Origin: Platycarya strobilacea
Lineage: Eukaryota; Streptophyta; Magnoliopsida; Fagales; Juglandaceae
Assembly: GCA_036898215.1 (NCBI GenBank)
Contig: CM072550.1
Location: 12,163,501-12,227,500, forward strand
Direction of reading: 5' to 3'
DNA length: 64,000 bases
Within the stretch, counting starts at the first letter, position 1; each line of letters opens with the position of its first letter. Both the position numbers and the translations under genes were made by a program. Under the pieces are notes generated by a model. The model was not told the DNA's origin, ran no database searches, and saw nothing but the letters and a program-made list of their open reading frames with translations. Positions 59,224 to 64,000 of the stretch are shown in pieces.

Positions 59224-60060
59224 GCATAAGGCATTGCAATACAAGGCATGCTTTCTCAATTGCCATGTACAAATTGTTTTTCTTTATATATCCATCTCAA
59301 GGTGAGTTTATTAGCACAATGAAACTACAGCAATCCCATTAAATTCTACTTCCATGAATCAAAATTCAGATGTCTCATTTTACTTTCACTATTGCTAAAT
59401 CAATCTTGTGCATCCTTTGGGTATTATATGTTGTTATGGTTGAGTCATGAATATTCAACCGTATTCAGAACTTCCAAAATGTACGGAAATAATAAATATC
59501 TTGAATATAAGTTCACCTAGAAGCTATGTTTATTTATATATCCTTTCAAATGAGACCTAATAAAAATGCTTATTACATCTCATTGACTGGATTATGCAAT
59601 TGATGAAGTGTTTGATGGCGTATTCTTCTATTTGCAACAACAACAAACTGAAATGTAATGTATGTTTTTATGTCGGTTAAGCATTCAATTCCAATTTCAG
59701 TTTAGGGCTACATATAAGGTATTTTTTTTGTTCATTGAGAACGAAATTTCTGCTCAACTTGATTAGTTTCTTTTTTCAATGATCAGTAAATGTAGGTATT
59801 CAACATTAATAATTAGTTTCTTTCAGTCTCATTAATATATGATCATTATCACACCTTAACATGTAATTAATATATATTAGTACCGGAAACTTGTACATTG
59901 GTTTCCCAAATTTTAAACCGAAAAAGAAAGTTGTCTAGTGCAAGAGTAAAGAAATTAAAAGAAATTAAAGTAAACATATATAACATCTATTAAGATTTAA
60001 ATTGTGTCAACTAGGCTAGCTTTGCCAGTGTTTGCCAATTACATTGACTAGATTCAAAAC
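59224..60060. other. Gene-free region
   Basis: AT-rich with no domain-bearing ORF beyond the GATA remnant. Confidence 0.55.
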
Positions 60061-60450
60061 CAACAAAAATAACAGTGAAGTTTTTGACATGGAGTAAAAT
60101 TATGGGTAATAATTTTATATTTAGGCTTATAATTTTATAATAGTGAAGTTTTTAACATGGAGTAAAATTTCTGAACAGGGTGAACTGGAAATTATTCCTC
60201 TTTTGATATGGGATTTGATGTCATTAGAAGTGGAAATTACTGAACAAGAATTTGATGTCATTACCCCCTAAAAACTGTTATAATTTTATAACAGTGAAGT
60301 TTTTAACATAAAGTGGAAATTATAAATATAAAATTATAAGCCTAAATATAAAATTTTATATTTTATAATATAAAAATAACAGCGAAGTTTTTAACATGGA
60401 GTAAAATTACATAACAGGAGACTTGATGTCATTACCCCTAAATAACTGAT
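60061..60450. repeat. Local cluster of direct and inverted repeats
   Basis: AGTGAAGTTTTTAACATGGA-type words start near 60074, 60142, 60293 and 60381. GATGTCATTACCCC occurs at about 60254 and 60425. TATATTTAGGCTTATAATTT (60117-60136) is matched inversely by AAATTATAAGCCTAAATATA (60331-60350). This looks like rearranged copies of one short unit, with no ORF. Confidence 0.75.
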
Positions 60451-62529
60451 TTTTTGCTTTCCCCTTAAAACACGTCATCCCTCCATTCTATAATTTATAG
60501 TTTTGTGGAAAACAACAGCGAAGAATAATAGTGGGTTTCATGGCTGAATCCATTTCCAGTGTCGATCTCTTTGGTTTTGCATCAATATGTTTCAAAGTGG
60601 TTGTGATTAAAAAGGTTTGGTCTACATTCAGGACAAGCAATAACCCTTTTGGTTAGCCTTCGCGTAAAAAGTCCCACTCCTCCCTCATTTACACAATTTT
60701 TTGGTCATATTTGTGTTTTATGCAATGGTGTGAGAATGCTTGATTCTATTTTCTGGTTTAATATATATGAAAACTGACATTGAACCATCATATATTATTT
60801 TTCATTCAATAACATTACCTTTAATTCTACTGATAGAGTTATTTATCAAAAACTAAAAATCTATTGATAGAGTACTGTTTTACATTCTACTAAATTTATG
60901 TGAATTTGGATGAATAAATTGTTAAAATACATCTTGATTACTCATTATTACCTCAGATTTTATTGACTTTGTCAATCCTTTCTTAGCATCTTGTAATTAA
61001 TTTTTAATTTTTTACTTGAGGTGCAGGAAGCTGCTCTTTGACATGATAAATGAACTTTCAACAATCTTTGAAGTGGTGACAAATATTGCACAAATACAAG
61101 TGAAGGAAAAGATGATTTGCTTTTGAAGTGTCGATTCAAAGTTGGAATTTTGGTCTAATAAAATTGTAATTCGTTGTACATAGAGAAATACCATGTACAC
61201 CTCACATTGCTTTTAGTTTCATTCATAGATATTTTTGTGCATCTAGTTTAAATTCATACTTCAACTTGGAAGAATATGCTTATTTGTTGAGTCGTTGGTT
61301 AGGATGAAACTAGCATCCTTGTTTCTCATTTATATGATTTGTGTTTGTTCTCATTTAAATTTGTTTTGTTCTTAAATGTACTGTGTAAAACTCAAGACTA
61401 TAAAGTGTGAGTTTCAAATATGTACGTTGAGATATTTAAATGATATTGTTGTGACGTGTGTTAGCAAGTAAATATGAATTTCTCCAAATCTAGTATTTTT
61501 TATTTATTACCAAGCAAGTAACTATCATTAAAGAGATAAATATCAAGAAAAATCACTTACCACAAAAAATAAAAATAAAAAGGGCGCAAAATCTAATATG
61601 GTAAAATATCACTTTTTAAAGAAACTTTTTGTGACAGATTTTTGATTATTTGTGGCAACAATTGGTCCCCGAAAAAAGTGTATTTCTGTCAATTTTAGCC
61701 GAAAAAATCTTTTCTGGGCTCCGTAACAACGGCTACTCCTGGGCGACAACTTTTAGCCGAAACAAAGTAATTCCGACGATTTTATATAGTATTTCTGACG
61801 GTTTTGATTGCCGGAAATAAGGCAATTTTTGGTAGTGAGATGCAAAGAGAAAACATGGGGTAGAAAGAAGACGGGGAATATGAGAAGAGAGAAATAGATT
61901 CGGCTACTTAGTCGTATTTGAAATGAATCGGGTTTGCCACGTATTAAGTGTATAAGATGGGATATTTAAACCGGTTTAAGAAAAACATTTCTCTAAGATA
62001 ATTCAAGGAGCCATCCACGTGATTGGCGAAAAAGAAAAAACTTAATCAACGAGACATATCTCATTAAGGTATCTCTCAACTTTTAAAGTAATATTACATT
62101 CAGTCTCTTAATGGAGATTGTTCCTGCAAGAACAAGTATTTTTGTCTTTAAAACTTTTTAAAAATATAATACGACCTAGGTATGCACTACAAATCATTAT
62201 GCGATTGATTAAGATATCACAACTTTGTTTCCCTTAATCAATATTGGAGGTGTCATTTATTCGTATCACCTGAGGTTATTTCTTTGGTTGCAGGTGGTCG
62301 GTAAAGCGTTGCAGCTAGCCACCACTAAGAATTACATTAGCACTCCTAAAATTATAATCTTCTCCTATTTTTTTTTTCTAGGAATCTTCTCCTAATTAAT
62401 TACGATAATTAAGTAACAAAATTTTGTGATGATTACTCTTCAATGCTCTTTTTTTGGTTTTTTTTTTTCCAATCATGTTTGGAATTTTAAGGTAGATAAA
62501 GAAAATGTATACTCTCATAGTGATATTTA
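60451..62529. other. Gene-free region with a CACTA-like terminus
   Basis: No gene is supported. Sequence ending TTTTTGGTAGTG at 61837 is like the right end of a CACTA element. TTTTAGCCGAAA occurs twice nearby as a possible subterminal repeat (about 61698 and 61747). I could not find the left end. Confidence 0.5.
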
Positions 62530-62711
62530 GATTGTGTTTAAATAGTGAGATGATCTCAAATATTCTGTTAATAGTAATGAAAAATAAAAATAAAAATAAT
62601 GATAAAATATTAAATAGAAGTGAATAATAATAAATAGTAGTAAAAAATAAGCGAAAAGAATAATAATAGAATAATGAATAATATGCTAATATTTTTTATC
62701 CAAACTAGACC
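62530..62711. mobile_element. Tourist-like (PIF/Harbinger) MITE, copy 3
   Basis: The 182-bp AT-rich element is flanked by TTA (62527-62529 and 62712-62714). It starts GATTGTGTTTAAATAGTGAG and ends ATCCAAACTAGACC. It lies about 360 bp upstream of the TMEM147-like start codon. Confidence 0.75.
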
Positions 62712-62931
62712 TTAGTGAAATTGAGTTAGCAATTTGAGCTTTATCTGACCGTTATCATTTATCGAATGGGACTTTTATTTGGGTCTCTTTTATTGGGCTT
62801 AGCCTTCTTGTCTTTTTATATATTCCAAACCAAAACGAAGCCTCAAGCCTCTTTAACAAAGCCTAAACAGGCAAAAACAGCTGGTTCAGTTTATTGGGTC
62901 TTACCAGATCAAGTGGACTTTCAAGCCCATC

Positions 62932-62934
<3 letters not shown>

Positions 62935-62980
<46 letters not shown>
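62935..62980. repeat. (CT)n tract upstream of the TMEM147-like gene
   Basis: About 23 CT units lie 97-142 bp upstream of the start codon. CT-rich tracts at this position are common in plant promoters and 5' UTRs and can bind GAGA-binding factors. A role here is inferred. The ORFs running through it are spurious. Confidence 0.9.
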
Positions 62981-62982
<2 letters not shown>

Positions 62983-63076
62983 TCCTTCCTTTTGTGCTCG
63001 GGTAACCGGGTTGCTTAACCTTCTTGATCTCGCTCTGGACTCGCTGAGAGAGTGAGCGAGAGAGAAGAAAGAGAGA

Positions 63077-63912
63077 ATGACGGTTTTTCATTTCTTCAAT
63101 TGTGCAATCCTCACATTCGGCCCCCATGCGGTTTACTACTCTGCCACTCCCTTGTGAGTTTCGCTTCTTCTTTTCTTCATGTTTTCCTAAAATATATATA
63201 TCTGTAATTTTCCCCCCTTGCTCTCAGGATTTCCATTTTGTTAAATTTCCAAGGCTCAACTCTATGTTCATGATTTCGGATTGCCATCTTGTAACGGAAA
63301 CCCTAACTTATTAGACACACGATCTGTATATGCACCGTTGGTGTTTCCCTATGTATGAAGAACACATTTTTTAGAAATTTGCTTCGTAATCTATTAATAA
63401 GAACATTATAATTTGATTGTGCACTATGCCTTAAAAACCAGTTCTCTTTACTAGGACTGTGCTTGATTTTATAAAATCTCCTTTGAAATAGAGCACTGTG
63501 TTTGATTTTACACGATGGACCCTTGTAATTTTTATTATAAAGAAAAAATCTATTTGCAAGCCTTTTTTAGATACACCCAACACACTACTGAAGTGGATTC
63601 CCCAATGATGAAAAGTTTTGTAAACTTTTTTATAATTATATAGGTTTCACCACAAGTTGTGTGTTGACACGCCAGGCTTGCAGACACAAGCAAATTAATA
63701 AGTGAATTATCAATATGTAGGTTGTTGCTGAAACTTTTATACGTTGGATCAATTTATTGGACATAGAGGGATCTTTGTTATGTGATTTATCTGCTATATC
63801 GATATATAAATTGGTTTTGCAGTAACTTGTGTACATGTGCAGATCTGAATACGATACACTCGGTACCTCTGTTAAAGCAGCTCTTGTCTATCTTGGAACG
63901 GCTTTGGTAAAG
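63077..63912 (+). CDS. TMEM147: TMEM147 homologue, first two exons (gene continues beyond window)
   Basis: Exon 1 is 63077-63153 and exon 2 is 63843-63912, with a 689-bp intron (donor GTGAGT, acceptor GTGCAG). A further donor, GTTTGT, follows exon 2. The joined 49 codons read MTVFHFFNCAILTFGPHAVY, then SATPLSEYDTLGTSVK and a second hydrophobic stretch. This matches the start of animal TMEM147 (MTLFHFGNC and GLSEY). TMEM147 is a multi-pass ER protein linked to the translocon and Nicalin-NOMO-type complexes; plants have one homologue. The start codon is chosen by this match. The remainder of the roughly 220-residue protein lies off the window. Confidence 0.88.
63154..63842 (+). other. First intron of the TMEM147-like gene
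   Basis: 689 bp, AT-rich, GT..AG. The short ORF at 63102-63314 overlaps exon 1 out of frame and is not real. Confidence 0.85.
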
Positions 63913-64000
63913 GTTTGTCAACATTGTTATAAACACAATTCTGAATTGGACAACACCTCTTCAAGTTGCATCCCTGGTTCTAACATATGTTTTTTTCCTT

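Noticed and set aside
62766..63005. 79-codon ORF before the TMEM147-like gene
   Set aside because: Its C-terminal third is (CT)n-encoded Leu-Ser repeats. It overlaps the expected promoter and 5' UTR.
1..64000. tRNA, rRNA and familiar microRNA precursors
   Set aside because: I scanned by eye for tRNA-like and common plant microRNA sequences and saw none that I could support; a covariance-model scan would be needed to be certain.

Overview
The window is plant nuclear DNA, almost certainly from a eudicot. The evidence is spliced genes with GT..AG introns, very AT-rich intergenic sequence, plant-lineage LTR retrotransposons and LINEs, and many short non-autonomous DNA transposons. A woody Fagales-type genome would fit, because the AT-rich Tourist-like repeat resembles one I associate with that order, but this is inference. 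There are only three supportable host genes: (1) a CYP82-family cytochrome P450 on the minus strand at 1-2860, whose 3' end lies outside the window; (2) a complete six-exon KANADI-type GARP transcription factor on the minus strand at 38491-43625, closest to KAN4/ABERRANT TESTA SHAPE; (3) the first two exons of a TMEM147 homologue on the plus strand at 63077-63912, cut by the window end.

From 3.2 to 36.6 kb the window is a nest of repeats. The 5' flank of the P450 (copy A, 3205-4328 continuing at 6998-7400) recurs in direct orientation about 31 kb away (copy B, 34069-36640). Each copy has its own insertions. Copy A carries a 644-bp hAT-like element with an 8-bp target duplication and a chromovirus remnant whose protease is fused in frame to the integrase C-terminus and chromodomain. 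Copy B carries a separate inverted-repeat element. Next comes an old, nearly full-length Ty3/gypsy element of the Tat lineage (7530-18230). It has LTRs, gag-pro, RT-RH, a second RNase H, integrase, two tandem-repeat blocks and a long antisense ORF before the 3' LTR. A second hAT-like copy of the same family is inserted in its second RNase H. A decayed L1-type LINE follows (20370-25222), then at least four more LINE fragments in both orientations (26.3-31.8 kb), and a closed element with hAT-like termini (28706-29371).

From 38 to 63 kb the window is gene-poor. The KANADI gene has a 2.5-kb intron holding a GC-rich foldback structure. Beyond it lie a perfectly delimited 332-bp TRIM retrotransposon (45352-45683), four CACTA-type MITEs within 2.4 kb (49703-52070), three Tourist-like MITEs with TTA target duplications, a repeat cluster at 60.06-60.45 kb and a remnant of a GATA zinc-finger exon at 59.2 kb.

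The host genes have no evident functional link to each other. I found no tRNA, rRNA, CRISPR array or prokaryotic-type operon, and nothing that I would call a wholly new system. The most informative material is the structural history of the repeats and the hand-resolved exon structure of the KANADI gene.
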